Source: Muricauda sp. MAR_2010_75 (GTDB lineage Bacteria > Bacteroidota > Bacteroidia > Flavobacteriales > Flavobacteriaceae). From it: a stretch of DNA of 64,000 bases. A program made the position numbers and the translations under genes. Under the pieces are notes generated by a model, which made no database searches, was not told where the DNA came from, and worked only from the letters and a program-made list of their open reading frames with translations. Below are positions 18,259-28,034 of this stretch, one piece after another; position 1 is the stretch's first letter, and every line of letters starts with the position of its first letter. The stretch spans positions 1,759,501 through 1,823,500 of the forward strand of contig NZ_JQNJ01000001.1 in assembly GCF_000745185.1 (NCBI RefSeq), in the 5' to 3' direction.

Positions 18259-20178
18259 TTAATAACCGGGATTTTGATAGGCGTCTTTTTCGGCCTCGGT
18301 CATATTCAAATCATCTATTTGGTCTTGTGGTATAGGTCTTAAGTAATGAAAAGGCTCAATGGTCCTATTTGTTGTTGTAGGACTGTGGTCCGTGGCATCA
18401 TTCCCAGCAATTTCATACGAACTTGAATATTCTGTCCATTTTTGGGTGCGGACCAAATCATACCATCGCATACCTTCTCCAAAGTACTCGCGGGATCGCT
18501 CGGCCAAAATATAGTCTATATCAATGACAGCTGGTGTTGCGGCCATCATAGCGGCACTATTGTCTTCGATACGTTCTTGCTGCTCGCCATTATCAAAACG
18601 CCACATACCGGCACGGGCACGAAGCACATTGACCAAACTTCGGGCAGTGAAAGCTCCCGAAGCCCCTTTTACAGCGGCTTCGGCTGCTACAAGGTAAAAT
18701 TCAGAATACTTGGCTATTGGAAATGGGCGTGTCAGTGCTCCATTGGGCGAGCCCAAACCACCTTCGTTGTCAGTACGATAGGTTCCGAGCTTCCATAAAC
18801 CAGGATAAAATCTTCTGTTTATTTCATTTAAATTGATGACATAATCCGATCTTCCAGGAATTTCTCCACCCCCAATATTACCACCATTTACGCTGTAGTC
18901 AACAGCAGGGTCATACTCATCCAAGAATGAAATAACCGCATCACCTGGTTCTATTTCCAACCCATTAGCTGCTGTTAAGGTTGGTGAAGGGTCTCCTCCT
19001 TTGTCCCAGTTTCCTCGATAGCTGGTAACAAAAGTACCATCGTATCGGGAATCCATATCCTTATTGGTAAACGTTTCTGTTAGTGCACCAATGGTAGGAG
19101 CCATACGTGTCCATGGTCTTCCATAGCTTTGGGCAGCCTCACGTTGTACTGCGGCCACACCATCAACACTAATGGTAGTGTAATTGGAAGTTACCATCCA
19201 AACCGCTGTATTGGCGGGATTATCAGTTCCACTAAATCCTAAATCCGCGCCGTTATAGATTTGACTTTCTTCTGTACGGTCGGCATAGAGCATCATTTCC
19301 TCATGACGATCATTTGTAGCGACATGTACATCATAAAAATAGTCAAGCAAACGATAAGGCCCAGGGTTATTTATACCTTGAACAGCATAATTATAGGCTT
19401 GTTGAAAATAATAGGACGGGCCATTGCCATCAGGATCATTTCTTTGTGCATCTGGATAGGTGGGAATACCATTCGGATTTTCTAACCACCATCCATAGGT
19501 TAAGTAGGCTTTTGCCAAAATCAATCGGGCTACATTCTTGGTTACCGTGCCCGTTAATCGAGGACTTTCAGGCAAATCATCGACCGCATCAAGTAAATCG
19601 GGAAAAATAGCTCTCGTATATACCTCGGGCACCGTATTACGTACTGAAGTTCTAGCTACGGAAGTATTAAAAGCCAATTCCCCGGCACCTAAATCCAATG
19701 GTACACCACCATAGGTTTGCACCAACATGAAATAGTTGAAAGCTCGAAAAAATTTGGCCTCTGCAATTAGAGATTCATCCAGGCCTACAGCCGCTGCATT
19801 TTCAATAATTCCACTGGCCGTGTTAATGGCAGGGAAGGCATTGCCCCAAGGCGTACCGATTGAAAAACCACTTTGCGAGTTTAGATTACCCTCACCAGCT
19901 AGGTCCAAATCAAAAAAGTTGTTATCGGCACTTTGGGCAGCACAATATTCGTCTGTTCCTGTTTCTCCCAAGTTTAAAAAATAGGCGAACCCATATACGT
20001 TTCTTAAATTCTGGTACAAATATGTCAAACCACCTTGAACACCAAGTTCAGTTGAGAAAAACTCTGGAGTGAACACACCTCTTGGCTCCTCTTCTATGAT
20101 GTCTTTTGTACAAGAACCTATACACAATGCAATCGTTAAGATTGCTAGTGATATACTTTTTCTTTTCATCTTTCTCAT
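18259..20178 (-). CDS. susD: SusD/RagB family surface nutrient-binding lipoprotein (xylan locus)
   Basis: 639 residues. Lipobox CIGSC (near residue 23) is followed by the typical SusD opening TKDIIEEEPRGVFTPEFF. The helical TPR-like core (SLIAEAKFFRAFNYFMLVQTYGGVPL) and the C-terminal block (YILAERSREYFGEGMRWYDLVR, then RPIPQDQID) are diagnostic. SusD proteins cap the SusC barrel and hand glycan oligomers to it. The ATG at 20178 lies 9 bases after the susC stop; ATG 20169 is the alternative. The substrate is inferred to be xylo-oligosaccharides from the neighbouring enzymes. Confidence 0.93.
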   Translation of the reverse strand: MRKMKRKSISLAILTIALCIGSCTKDIIEEEPRGVFTPEFFSTELGVQGGLTYLYQNLRNVYGFAYFLNLGETGTDEYCAAQSADNNFFDLDLAGEGNLNSQSGFSIGTPWGNAFPAINTASGIIENAAAVGLDESLIAEAKFFRAFNYFMLVQTYGGVPLDLGAGELAFNTSVARTSVRNTVPEVYTRAIFPDLLDAVDDLPESPRLTGTVTKNVARLILAKAYLTYGWWLENPNGIPTYPDAQRNDPDGNGPSYYFQQAYNYAVQGINNPGPYRLLDYFYDVHVATNDRHEEMMLYADRTEESQIYNGADLGFSGTDNPANTAVWMVTSNYTTISVDGVAAVQREAAQSYGRPWTRMAPTIGALTETFTNKDMDSRYDGTFVTSYRGNWDKGGDPSPTLTAANGLEIEPGDAVISFLDEYDPAVDYSVNGGNIGGGEIPGRSDYVINLNEINRRFYPGLWKLGTYRTDNEGGLGSPNGALTRPFPIAKYSEFYLVAAEAAVKGASGAFTARSLVNVLRARAGMWRFDNGEQQERIEDNSAAMMAATPAVIDIDYILAERSREYFGEGMRWYDLVRTQKWTEYSSSYEIAGNDATDHSPTTTNRTIEPFHYLRPIPQDQIDDLNMTEAEKDAYQNPGY

Positions 20179-20187
20179 GATATTTTT

Positions 20188-23100
20188 TTAAAATGTTACG
20201 TTTAATCCTAGCATAAAGTTTCGTGTCGTTGGAACATTGTAACCAACCGTTGGTATTCCCGTCGAGATGTTATTTGTTTCAGTAGCTACGTTTTGACGCT
20301 GTCCTTGGTCATTGACCCCTGAGTTGGTCTCTGGGTCTAAGCCAGATTCATCATGAAATGGTGAAAATAGAACAAAAGGGTTCTGTACAGTAGCATAAAG
20401 ACGAAGACTCTTAAACCAAGAATCCCTTATGAAATCTTGATCAAAATTATAGCCCAAAGTCATTGCGCGTACCTTTAAGTAGGATCCGTCAAAATAACCC
20501 AATGTACTTCCGTATTTTGGGTTATCACCACTTTGTATCCCTCCAGGGGCAGGATATTTAGCATCGGTATTGGTTGGCGTCCAATAGTCAACATCAATGT
20601 TATTTCTTCTACCAGTAAGTAAATTTAGGTAGCCGTTGGATGAATGTAACGTGCTTACAAGAATACCGCCACTTTGGAAAGCGCCTACTATACTTAAATC
20701 AAAATCCTTATAGGCCAAGCGTGTGTTAAAACCACCTAAAAAATCAGGTTGGGGATCTTGCACAATTCTATCATCGGAGCCTATAGCCCTAACAGGCGAC
20801 CCATCCGCATTGAACTCTCCAGTATATCGTACCCTAATCATACCTTCATTGCCCCCTGGTTCAAATTGGTCTAAATATTCAAAACCTGGGTCGGTCTGAT
20901 TCCAAAGTCCGAGCCGTTCATAGTCGAAGATCACATTGATTGGGGATCCAACAAACCAAAGGTTTCCTTCATCCCTATCCTGACCTGAGGCCAATGAGGT
21001 TATTTCGTTTTTATTTGTATACACGTTAACGCCAACATCCCAAGAAAATCCATCCGGATTGTCAAAAATAGTACCATTAAGGGCTATTTCAAGACCTTTG
21101 TTCTCGCTATTACCAATATTGCTGGTTACGCTACCTACACCCGCCGTGCTTGGAAGCCCAAGACCCAATAAGATATCATTGGTCTTGGTAATATAGTATT
21201 CAACGCTACCTGATAGGCGATTATTGAACAATCCAAAGTCAAGACCGTAGTTATAGGTCTCTGAAAACTCCCATCCTAAGTTTGGGTTGGGCAGCCCATC
21301 CACAAAATAACCGGTAGCGAATGTACTCCCAAAATTGTAGTTGACTGAATTTAAATTCCCTTGAACTGAGTAAGGATCGATGGCTTGGTTCGAGGTTTCA
21401 CCATAACCAGCTCGTAGTTTGAGCAGGTTTACCCAATCAACGCTATCCATAAATGCTTCATTACCAATATTCCACCCTAGGGACACCGCAGGATACGTAA
21501 CCCATTTACGGCCTGGGGCCAATCGGGATGAACCATCGGAACGTACTGTGGCAGTAAGTAAATAACGGTTGTCATACTGATATAAGACCCTGGCCATATA
21601 GGATAACAATCCAGTGGCCGAATAACCAGTGCCGAAACTCGTAACATCTTCGGCAAGGATGGCATCATCATCTAAAGCATACCATAAAGAGGCCTCGTTG
21701 GGAATATTCCGCGCACCTAAACCTATATTGTCAAATTCGGTGTTTTGTGCGGAGAACAATCCAACAAAATTTACTTGATGTTTACCAAATGTCTTATCAT
21801 AAAGTAATTGGTTTTCAATTACATAATCTCTTTGGATTGTAGAATTATAGCTTGCAGAAGAAGGGTTGATGGGGTTGTAATTAAATACCCCTTGCCCGGT
21901 AAAGTTACCATCTCTGGACGAACGGAAATTCAAACCTACGTTAAGACGGTATTTCAATCCGTCGATCCAAGGAATTTGCAATTCACCATAGATGTTATTG
22001 TACGTACCAAAGTCGAGCTGCTCGTTTACCCTACCTTTTCCAATTCGACTAATTTCATTTCTAGTAGGAATCCATGCATCATCAGCTTGCGTTTGCAGAC
22101 GGACCGACTCCAAAAAATTCCCATCAGAATCATAGGGGCTTAAAAGCGGTGATGCAGCCAGCGTCTGGTAAATGCCAATAATACTACTTGTCTTATTGAA
22201 ATTGGTAACTGAATTTACACCAAAACGGAATAATTTCCCTACATTTTGATCGAGCTGCACTCTTAAAGAATATCTATCAAAAGAATCTCCGGGAACTACG
22301 GACGTTTCTTTAAAATACCCCAATCCAACATTGTAAGAACCGTTTTCGGTACCTCCTTGAACGCTAATGTCATGCGCGGTTTGTAGACCAGTTCCATACA
22401 ACAGGTCTTGCCAGTCCGTATCATTGCCCAAGTATTCATCGCCTGCCAAACCAAAAAGCGGAGTTCCCCCATTATTGGCTGCAACATCAGCACGCAATTG
22501 TATGAGCTGGGCTGCATTCATCATTGGGAATTTTGCAAACACTTCTTTTGCTGCATAATAGGTATTGTATGTGATTGTAGCCTTCTGTCCTTTGGTTCCC
22601 GACTTTGTGGTTATCAAGATAACCCCGTTAGCACCTCTAGACCCGTAAATGGCCGTAGCTGATGCATCCTTTAATATATCAAGACTTTCAATGTCATTAG
22701 GATTGATATCACTAAGTCCGCCGGAAAAGGGGATACCATTGAGAACTATCAAAGGGTCATTGTCTGCTGAAAGGGAACGCGTACCACGTATACGTATTTG
22801 TGGAGCAGCCCCAGGTCTTGAACTGGTTGTGGAAATGTTAACCCCAGCGGCCCTACCTTGAAGCGCTTGTTGGAAGTTGGCTGATTGTACCTCATTTAAA
22901 TTGTCACCCTTAATGGAAACTACCGAACCCGTTACAGATTCCTTGTTTTGCGTACCGTAACCAATTACCACGACCTCAGATAATTGCTGGGTATCTTCCG
23001 CCATTTGAATGTTCAATGTTGATCTTCCGTTAATTGCAATCGTTTGAGTAACGAATCCAAGATAACGAAACTCGAGGGTGGCATTGGAGGCAGCCTCGAT

Positions 23101-23331
23101 TGCGTAGTTCCCGTCAAAGTCTGTTGTTGTTCCATTTGTCGTGTTCTGTACAATAATGCTTGCCCCGGGAATAGGTGCGCCCGATTCATCTGTTACGGTA
23201 CCTGAAACCGCAATAGTGTTCTGCGCTAAAGCCGTAGTGCAAAAAACAAATAACAAAAAGCTTGTTAAGTACAAATGCAAGGGTGATGACCATTTGCTAT
23301 TTGTAAAAACAAATAAGGATTGTTTAGTCAT
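20188..23331 (-). CDS. susC: SusC/RagA family TonB-dependent receptor (xylan locus)
   Basis: 1,047 residues with a signal peptide ending at ALAQ. A CarboxypepD_reg-like domain (VSGTVTDESGAPIPGASI) comes first, then the TonB-box region and plug (GYGTQNKESVTGSV, LQGRAAGVNI, LNGIPFSGG, LKDASATAIYGSRGANGVI), then a beta-barrel ending in FMLGLNVTF with the usual terminal Phe. It imports oligosaccharides across the outer membrane using TonB energy, working as a pair with the SusD encoded next. Operator C lies about 75-115 bases upstream of the start codon. Confidence 0.95.
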   Translation of the reverse strand: MTKQSLFVFTNSKWSSPLHLYLTSFLLFVFCTTALAQNTIAVSGTVTDESGAPIPGASIIVQNTTNGTTTDFDGNYAIEAASNATLEFRYLGFVTQTIAINGRSTLNIQMAEDTQQLSEVVVIGYGTQNKESVTGSVVSIKGDNLNEVQSANFQQALQGRAAGVNISTTSSRPGAAPQIRIRGTRSLSADNDPLIVLNGIPFSGGLSDINPNDIESLDILKDASATAIYGSRGANGVILITTKSGTKGQKATITYNTYYAAKEVFAKFPMMNAAQLIQLRADVAANNGGTPLFGLAGDEYLGNDTDWQDLLYGTGLQTAHDISVQGGTENGSYNVGLGYFKETSVVPGDSFDRYSLRVQLDQNVGKLFRFGVNSVTNFNKTSSIIGIYQTLAASPLLSPYDSDGNFLESVRLQTQADDAWIPTRNEISRIGKGRVNEQLDFGTYNNIYGELQIPWIDGLKYRLNVGLNFRSSRDGNFTGQGVFNYNPINPSSASYNSTIQRDYVIENQLLYDKTFGKHQVNFVGLFSAQNTEFDNIGLGARNIPNEASLWYALDDDAILAEDVTSFGTGYSATGLLSYMARVLYQYDNRYLLTATVRSDGSSRLAPGRKWVTYPAVSLGWNIGNEAFMDSVDWVNLLKLRAGYGETSNQAIDPYSVQGNLNSVNYNFGSTFATGYFVDGLPNPNLGWEFSETYNYGLDFGLFNNRLSGSVEYYITKTNDILLGLGLPSTAGVGSVTSNIGNSENKGLEIALNGTIFDNPDGFSWDVGVNVYTNKNEITSLASGQDRDEGNLWFVGSPINVIFDYERLGLWNQTDPGFEYLDQFEPGGNEGMIRVRYTGEFNADGSPVRAIGSDDRIVQDPQPDFLGGFNTRLAYKDFDLSIVGAFQSGGILVSTLHSSNGYLNLLTGRRNNIDVDYWTPTNTDAKYPAPGGIQSGDNPKYGSTLGYFDGSYLKVRAMTLGYNFDQDFIRDSWFKSLRLYATVQNPFVLFSPFHDESGLDPETNSGVNDQGQRQNVATETNNISTGIPTVGYNVPTTRNFMLGLNVTF

Positions 23332-23406
23332 GTTACTAAGTTTTGATTTTGTTCAGTTAATTAATCCTATTATGTCAAAAAAGAGCGCATAATATTTAGA
23401 ATGTGA

Positions 23407-23446
23407 TAAATATACATAATATATTTGTTCACGCAATCGGTTGCGT
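23407..23446 (-). promoter_or_regulatory. Operator C and promoter of the xylan-locus susCD
   Basis: The palindrome ACGCAATCGGTTGCGT (23431-23446) has one mismatch and a central CG; the -7 element TATATTTA (23414-23407, minus strand) begins 24 nt from its centre. The operator would overlap the -33 region, which suits a LacI-type repressor, although activation cannot be excluded. Confidence 0.7.
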
Positions 23447-23544
23447 TAATTTTTTTGACATTCTATGTTAAAATTATTTAATTTCAATTACGTGTTTTAA
23501 TCAATAGTTTGATAATCAATAAAGTAAGAATTTATGATTTTGTA

Positions 23545-23582
23545 AGCAAACGATTGTTTTTACAGAAGAATGTTTATTTTTA
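23545..23582 (+). promoter_or_regulatory. Operator D and promoter of the GH43 gene
   Basis: AGCAAACGATTGTT (23545-23558) is a degenerate copy of operators A-C. On the plus strand the -7 element TATTTTTA (23575-23582) begins 23 nt from its centre, and the start codon follows 25 bases later. With C it makes the 275-base divergent region a two-way switch for susCD and GH43. Confidence 0.55.
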
Positions 23583-23606
23583 ACAAATTAACCTTTCCTT
23601 TACCTT

Positions 23607-24755
23607 ATGAAAAGCACAATCAATACACGAAAAAATTATTTAAACAGAGGTGTTATCCCTTGTTTTTTGTCATCTTTATTTGTTTTGGGCACAATTGGAT
23701 GCAAACGCCAAAAACAATCTTCAACCGAAATAAGTAATGAAATCGATAGCGTAACCGATACCATTGGCACAACACCCGATACAGTTTACACTTTAACGTC
23801 TGAACTGTATACCGCAGATCCATCGGCACATGTTTTTGAGGGGAAGTTGTTTGTTTACCCATCCCATGATTTTGAATCCGGAATTCCCCAAGATGATCTT
23901 GGAAGTCATTTTAACATGGAAGATTACCATGTTTTCTCTATGGACAGTGTTGGTGGAGAGGTCACCGATCATGGATTGGCCCTTCATATTAAAGACGTGC
24001 CTTGGGCTGGAAGACAAATGTGGGCTCCAGATGCAGCCAAGAAGGACGATGAATACTTTCTATACTTTCCCGTAAAGGACAAAGAGGATGTTTTTCGTAT
24101 AGGTGTGGCCAAAAGTGAAAACCCAGTTGGACCTTTTGAAGCCATGGATCAACCTATTGAAGGAAGCTATAGTATGGATCCCTCTATCTTTGAAGATACA
24201 GACGGAAAGTATTATATGTACTTTGGTGGAATTTGGGGCGGACAGCTCCAAAAATGGAGGAACAATGAATATCTGGGAGAAGATAATTATCCAGCTGATG
24301 ATGCGCCGGCCCTTTCTCCTAAAGTTGCTCTTATGGCAGATGATATGGTTAGCTTTGCCGAAGAGCCCAAAGATGCAGTTATTTTGGATGAAAATGGAGA
24401 ACCTATTACAACCGGAGACAACGATCGTAGGTTTTTTGAGGCAGCTTGGGTGCACAAATACAATGGAAAATATTATCTCTCCTATTCAACTGGAGATACC
24501 CACAATATTGCCTACGCCATTGGGGATAATCCTTATGGACCCTTTACCTACCAAGGAGTTATCCTTGATCCCGTTTTGGGATGGACCAACCATCACTCCA
24601 TTGTGGAGTATCAGGGAAAATGGTGGTTGTTCTTCCACGACAGTTCCATGTCTGGTGGGCAAACCCATTTGCGTAGCGTAAAAATGACAGAACTTACGCA
24701 TAACCCAGATGGAACCATAGAACGTATCAATGCGTATGTGGAACCTAATCAGTAG
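23607..24755 (+). CDS. GH43 family glycoside hydrolase (beta-xylosidase/arabinofuranosidase type), lipoprotein
   Basis: 382 residues; lipobox GTIGC (Cys32). Five-bladed propeller with the GH43 triad: base Asp71 in TADPSAH, pKa-modulating Asp191 in SMDPSIF, and acid Glu278 in FFEAAW. The layout suits an exo-acting enzyme releasing xylose or arabinose from xylan oligomers; substrate is inferred from the locus. It is transcribed divergently from susC under operator D and ends in a strong terminator. Confidence 0.9.
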   Translation: MKSTINTRKNYLNRGVIPCFLSSLFVLGTIGCKRQKQSSTEISNEIDSVTDTIGTTPDTVYTLTSELYTADPSAHVFEGKLFVYPSHDFESGIPQDDLGSHFNMEDYHVFSMDSVGGEVTDHGLALHIKDVPWAGRQMWAPDAAKKDDEYFLYFPVKDKEDVFRIGVAKSENPVGPFEAMDQPIEGSYSMDPSIFEDTDGKYYMYFGGIWGGQLQKWRNNEYLGEDNYPADDAPALSPKVALMADDMVSFAEEPKDAVILDENGEPITTGDNDRRFFEAAWVHKYNGKYYLSYSTGDTHNIAYAIGDNPYGPFTYQGVILDPVLGWTNHHSIVEYQGKWWLFFHDSSMSGGQTHLRSVKMTELTHNPDGTIERINAYVEPNQ

Positions 24756-24781
24756 GAATTAATTTTATCTCAATAATCATG

Positions 24782-24812
24782 ATTATGCCCTCAATTGAGG
24801 GCATAATTTTTT
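24782..24812 (+). terminator. Rho-independent terminator after GH43
   Basis: A perfect 26-base palindrome (ATTATGCCCTCAA / TTGAGGGCATAAT) is followed by six T residues. It marks the boundary between the xylan locus and the phosphonate locus. Confidence 0.85.
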
Positions 24813-24853
24813 GCTAACAATTATTTAATCTGAAATGGATAGGTAAATTCTTA

Positions 24854-24897
24854 TAAATTTGAGTAATTTGAAATATTAATTTAGTATTTGTAAACAT
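24854..24897 (+). promoter_or_regulatory. Candidate promoter and operator half-site before the DUF5690 gene
   Basis: TAAATTTG (24854-24861) fits the -7 element exactly. AGTATTTGT (24883-24891, in AGTATTTGTAAACAT) lies downstream of it; the same half-site recurs on both sides of the XRE-cupin gene. The site is suggestive of repression by that regulator but is short and AT-rich. Confidence 0.35.
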
Positions 24898-24913
24898 TTT
24901 GGTTTCCAACTCC

Positions 24914-26194
24914 ATGTCCAAAAAGCAGTCAAGTCTAGTTTTTGTTCTCCATGCCTCCCTCGCTGCTTTTGGCACCTATTTTTGCATGTACGCTTTTCGC
25001 AAACCTTTTACCGTAGCCACTTTTGAAGGACTGAGCTACATCGGTGTCGACTACAAGATACTTCTCATTATTGCCCAGGTCTTGGGATATGCGTTTTCAA
25101 AATTTATTGGAATCAAGGTGATTTCCGAGTTGAAACCCAACCGTAGGTTACTATTATTGATTTCATTGATTCTTTTGGCCGAAGTGGCCCTTTTTTTCTT
25201 TGCATGGGTGTCCGCTCCCTACAATATTGTTTTTATGTTCTTGAACGGGATCCCATTGGGAATGATATGGGGAATTGTGTTCTCCTATATTGAAGGGCGG
25301 CGGTTTACAGACATTTTGGGTGTGGCCCTTTGCGCTAGCTTTATTGTGTCCAGTGGCGTGGTAAAATCTGTGGGACTTTATGTGATGAACTACTGGGGCG
25401 TAACCGAATTTTGGATGCCCTCCGTCACAGGGGCTTTATTCATAGCACCGTTGTTGATGTCTTCATTCCTATTACAAAAGATACCACCACCCACCGATAC
25501 CGATAAAGAATTGCGTACCGAACGCGTCCCAATGACTGGCGCTGATCGAAAACAACTCATCAAAAAATTCTTTTTCCCATTGCTTTTAGTGGTGATTTTC
25601 TACACCTTCCTTACCGCATTCCGGGATTTTCGAGACAATTTTGCTCGAGAACTTTGGGATAGCATTGGCTATGAAGGCGATATTTCTGTGTTCTCCACTT
25701 CAGAAATTATTATTGCTATCAGTGTATTGCTGATCATTGGTTCCATCTTTTACATCAAGAACAACCTTAAGGCACTGCTCACGTACCATTTACTTTTGAT
25801 CTTGGGCACCGTGGTCTTAGGATTATCTACCCTCATGTTCCAAATAGGAATACTGGATTCTTTTCTTTGGATGGTCTGCACAGGTTTTGGATTATACATC
25901 TGTTATGTTCCGTTCAACTGTCTTTTCTTTGACCGATTTATTGCTGCCTTCAAAATAAAGGGAAATTCCGGTTTCCTTATCTACATTGCAGATGCATTTG
26001 GCTACGTTGGAAGCATACTGGTACTGGTTTACAAAAATTTTGGCCAGGCTAATCTTTCCTGGCTCAACTTTTTCGTCTATGGAACCTATGCCGTGGCATT
26101 GATTGGAATTATCGTCTCCGTGGTCTTGTTCTTTCACTTTTGGGCAAGGCACAAATCTGAAAATCGTAAACAGCAGTTTAACTATGGACAATAA
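24914..26194 (+). CDS. DUF5690 family MFS-like membrane transporter
   Basis: About 426 residues from ATG 24914 (an ATG at 24899 would add five). Roughly 12 hydrophobic segments; the opening SLAAFGTYFCMYAFRKPF and FCMYAFRKP resemble the start of sugar-phosphate/organophosphate MFS carriers, and DUF5690 is the closest family I recognise. No substrate is known for the family. Its stop overlaps the next start by 11 bases, tying it to the aminophosphonate enzymes and suggesting it carries an aminophosphonate across the inner membrane (inference). Confidence 0.75.
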   Translation: MSKKQSSLVFVLHASLAAFGTYFCMYAFRKPFTVATFEGLSYIGVDYKILLIIAQVLGYAFSKFIGIKVISELKPNRRLLLLISLILLAEVALFFFAWVSAPYNIVFMFLNGIPLGMIWGIVFSYIEGRRFTDILGVALCASFIVSSGVVKSVGLYVMNYWGVTEFWMPSVTGALFIAPLLMSSFLLQKIPPPTDTDKELRTERVPMTGADRKQLIKKFFFPLLLVVIFYTFLTAFRDFRDNFARELWDSIGYEGDISVFSTSEIIIAISVLLIIGSIFYIKNNLKALLTYHLLLILGTVVLGLSTLMFQIGILDSFLWMVCTGFGLYICYVPFNCLFFDRFIAAFKIKGNSGFLIYIADAFGYVGSILVLVYKNFGQANLSWLNFFVYGTYAVALIGIIVSVVLFFHFWARHKSENRKQQFNYGQ

Positions 26195-27341
26195 ATACGA
26201 TGCCGTCATAGTAGGTGGGGGTATTTTGGGGACTTTCCATGCTTTTCATGCTCTGGAACTTGGGTTGAAGGTGTGTTTGGTGGAAAAAAATGCGTATCCC
26301 CAAGGGGCCACGACACAAAATTTTGGCCAGGTGGTGCCATCCGGAATGAATTCGAAATGGCAGAAGTTTGGAAGAAGAAGCCTACAGATCTACCAAGACA
26401 TCCAATCCAAGTTTGATATTAGTGTTCGTCAAAATGGAACCGTGTATTTGGCATCAAATGAGGAAGAAGAGCGATTGTTGGTGGAGCTCAGGGCCATCAA
26501 CAATAATAATGACTACGAATCCAAAATGTTGACTAAAAGTGAGTGTTTGGAACGTTATCCTGGACTTCGACGTACGTATGTTACAGCAGGACTTTTCTTT
26601 CCACAGGAAGTTACCGTTGAACCCAGTACCATGATTCATCGACTTCAGGAGTACCTGGTGCAGGAAAAAGGACTCGCAATGAAGACCAATTTCACGGTTG
26701 TTTCCTGCGAAAGAAAAGCAAGCTATGTTGAAGTATTGAGCGCCGGCGGAGAAGTGCTTCAGGCGAGCAAGGTGATCATCTGCAACGGAAGTGATTTTAA
26801 AACCTTGTATCCCGAATTATTTGCCACCAGTGATTTGGAAATTTCCAAACTGCAGATGATGCAGACCAAACCTCAGGAAAACTATGCCTTAAAAGGGTCC
26901 ATCCTTACAGGATGGTCCATCAGAAGATATGAGGCGTTCCATGAATGCCCTTCATATTCCAAAATCAAAAGGAATGAACCCCAAGACAGTCTGGAGAAGA
27001 AATGGGGAGTGCATATTTTGTTCAAGCAAGCGGTGGATGGGTCGGTCATTTTAGGGGACTCCCACCAATACGCCGATGTGGATAGGATGGAAGACCTAGG
27101 TTATGATTTGGATATGGATATTGACAATTTTATGGTAAAGGAGGCGAAGAAAATCATAAAACTGCCCACCTATGAAATCCAACGCAGATGGTATGGAATG
27201 TATTCACAATGCAAATCCAGTGACCTTTTCAAAAAGACCATAGATGAACATATTCATATTGTGACTGGCATAGGAGGAAAAGGAATGACGGGAAGTGCTG
27301 GATTTTCAAAAAAGAACATTGCTACAATATTTAATAGATAA
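26184..27341 (+). CDS. TIGR03364-type FAD-dependent amine oxidoreductase of phosphonate catabolism
   Basis: 385 residues from the ATG at 26184, inside the end of the transporter gene. The Rossmann motif GGGILGT (residues 11-17) and the N-terminal GATTQNFGQVVPSG block match the DAO-fold family found beside phosphonatases (TIGR03364, HpnW). The C-terminal GIGGKGMTGSAGFS closes the FAD site. Relatives oxidise aminoethylphosphonate or its N-methyl form to phosphonoacetaldehyde. No PhnW-type transaminase is visible in the window, so this enzyme probably supplies the aldehyde to the hydrolase encoded 9 bases downstream. Product and substrate are inferred. Confidence 0.8.
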   Translation: MDNKYDAVIVGGGILGTFHAFHALELGLKVCLVEKNAYPQGATTQNFGQVVPSGMNSKWQKFGRRSLQIYQDIQSKFDISVRQNGTVYLASNEEEERLLVELRAINNNNDYESKMLTKSECLERYPGLRRTYVTAGLFFPQEVTVEPSTMIHRLQEYLVQEKGLAMKTNFTVVSCERKASYVEVLSAGGEVLQASKVIICNGSDFKTLYPELFATSDLEISKLQMMQTKPQENYALKGSILTGWSIRRYEAFHECPSYSKIKRNEPQDSLEKKWGVHILFKQAVDGSVILGDSHQYADVDRMEDLGYDLDMDIDNFMVKEAKKIIKLPTYEIQRRWYGMYSQCKSSDLFKKTIDEHIHIVTGIGGKGMTGSAGFSKKNIATIFNR

Positions 27342-27350
27342 TAAACAAGA

Positions 27351-28034
27351 ATGAAAGATATAAAACTTGCAGTTTTTGATATGGCCGGTACCACGGTAAA
27401 TGAAGACAACGTGGTGTACAAAACGGTGCGGGCCGCATTGGCCAAAGCAGGAGTTGAGGTTTCATTGGATACCGTGCTAGAATTTGGGGCGGGCAAGGAA
27501 AAATATAAGGCAATCGCGGATATTCTGGAAGAGACCAAAGCTAATCGCGATTTTGAAGTGGATGCCAAAGCGGTACATGCTGATTTTAAGGAAATGCTGA
27601 AAGAAGCTTATGCCAATCTGGAGGTGACTTCGTATGATGGGGTCGAAGAGCTTTTTAAAGTGTTGCGAGCCCATGGTGTAAAAGTGGTACTGAATACGGG
27701 CTATGATTTTAAAACAGCACAATCCCTATTGGATAAATTGGGATGGAAAGTAGGCGAGCAGATTGATGGTTTGGTCACTGCGGATGATGTCGAGATTGGA
27801 AGACCTTCCTCAGAAATGATTGATAAGGCCATGGAATTGTTCAACATCACAGACCCTGAACACGTATTGAAAGCAGGCGATTCCCAAATAGATATTGAAG
27901 AAGGCAAAAATGCCAACTGTGGAATTACCGTTGGGGTGTTGACCGGGGCACAGACCAGAGAGCAATTGGAAAAGGCCAACCCAACCCTTATCCTGAATAC
28001 TTTGGATGCATTGGAAGGGATACTTTTTTCCTAA
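27351..28034 (+). CDS. PhnX-like phosphonatase (HAD superfamily, TIGR03351 type)
   Basis: 227 residues. HAD motif I is DMAGTTV with nucleophile Asp10 and Ala at D+2 (Ala12), the hallmark of phosphonoacetaldehyde hydrolases, where phosphatases have Asp. Lys49 in GAGKEKY aligns with the Schiff-base lysine of PhnX (GLPKWDH). NTGYD and KAGDSQIDIEEG give motifs II/III and the magnesium ligands. The expected reaction is phosphonoacetaldehyde to acetaldehyde plus phosphate. Members of this subfamily differ from classical PhnX, so a related phosphono-aldehyde remains possible. It converges on the regulator gene with no gap. Confidence 0.82.
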   Translation: MKDIKLAVFDMAGTTVNEDNVVYKTVRAALAKAGVEVSLDTVLEFGAGKEKYKAIADILEETKANRDFEVDAKAVHADFKEMLKEAYANLEVTSYDGVEELFKVLRAHGVKVVLNTGYDFKTAQSLLDKLGWKVGEQIDGLVTADDVEIGRPSSEMIDKAMELFNITDPEHVLKAGDSQIDIEEGKNANCGITVGVLTGAQTREQLEKANPTLILNTLDALEGILFS

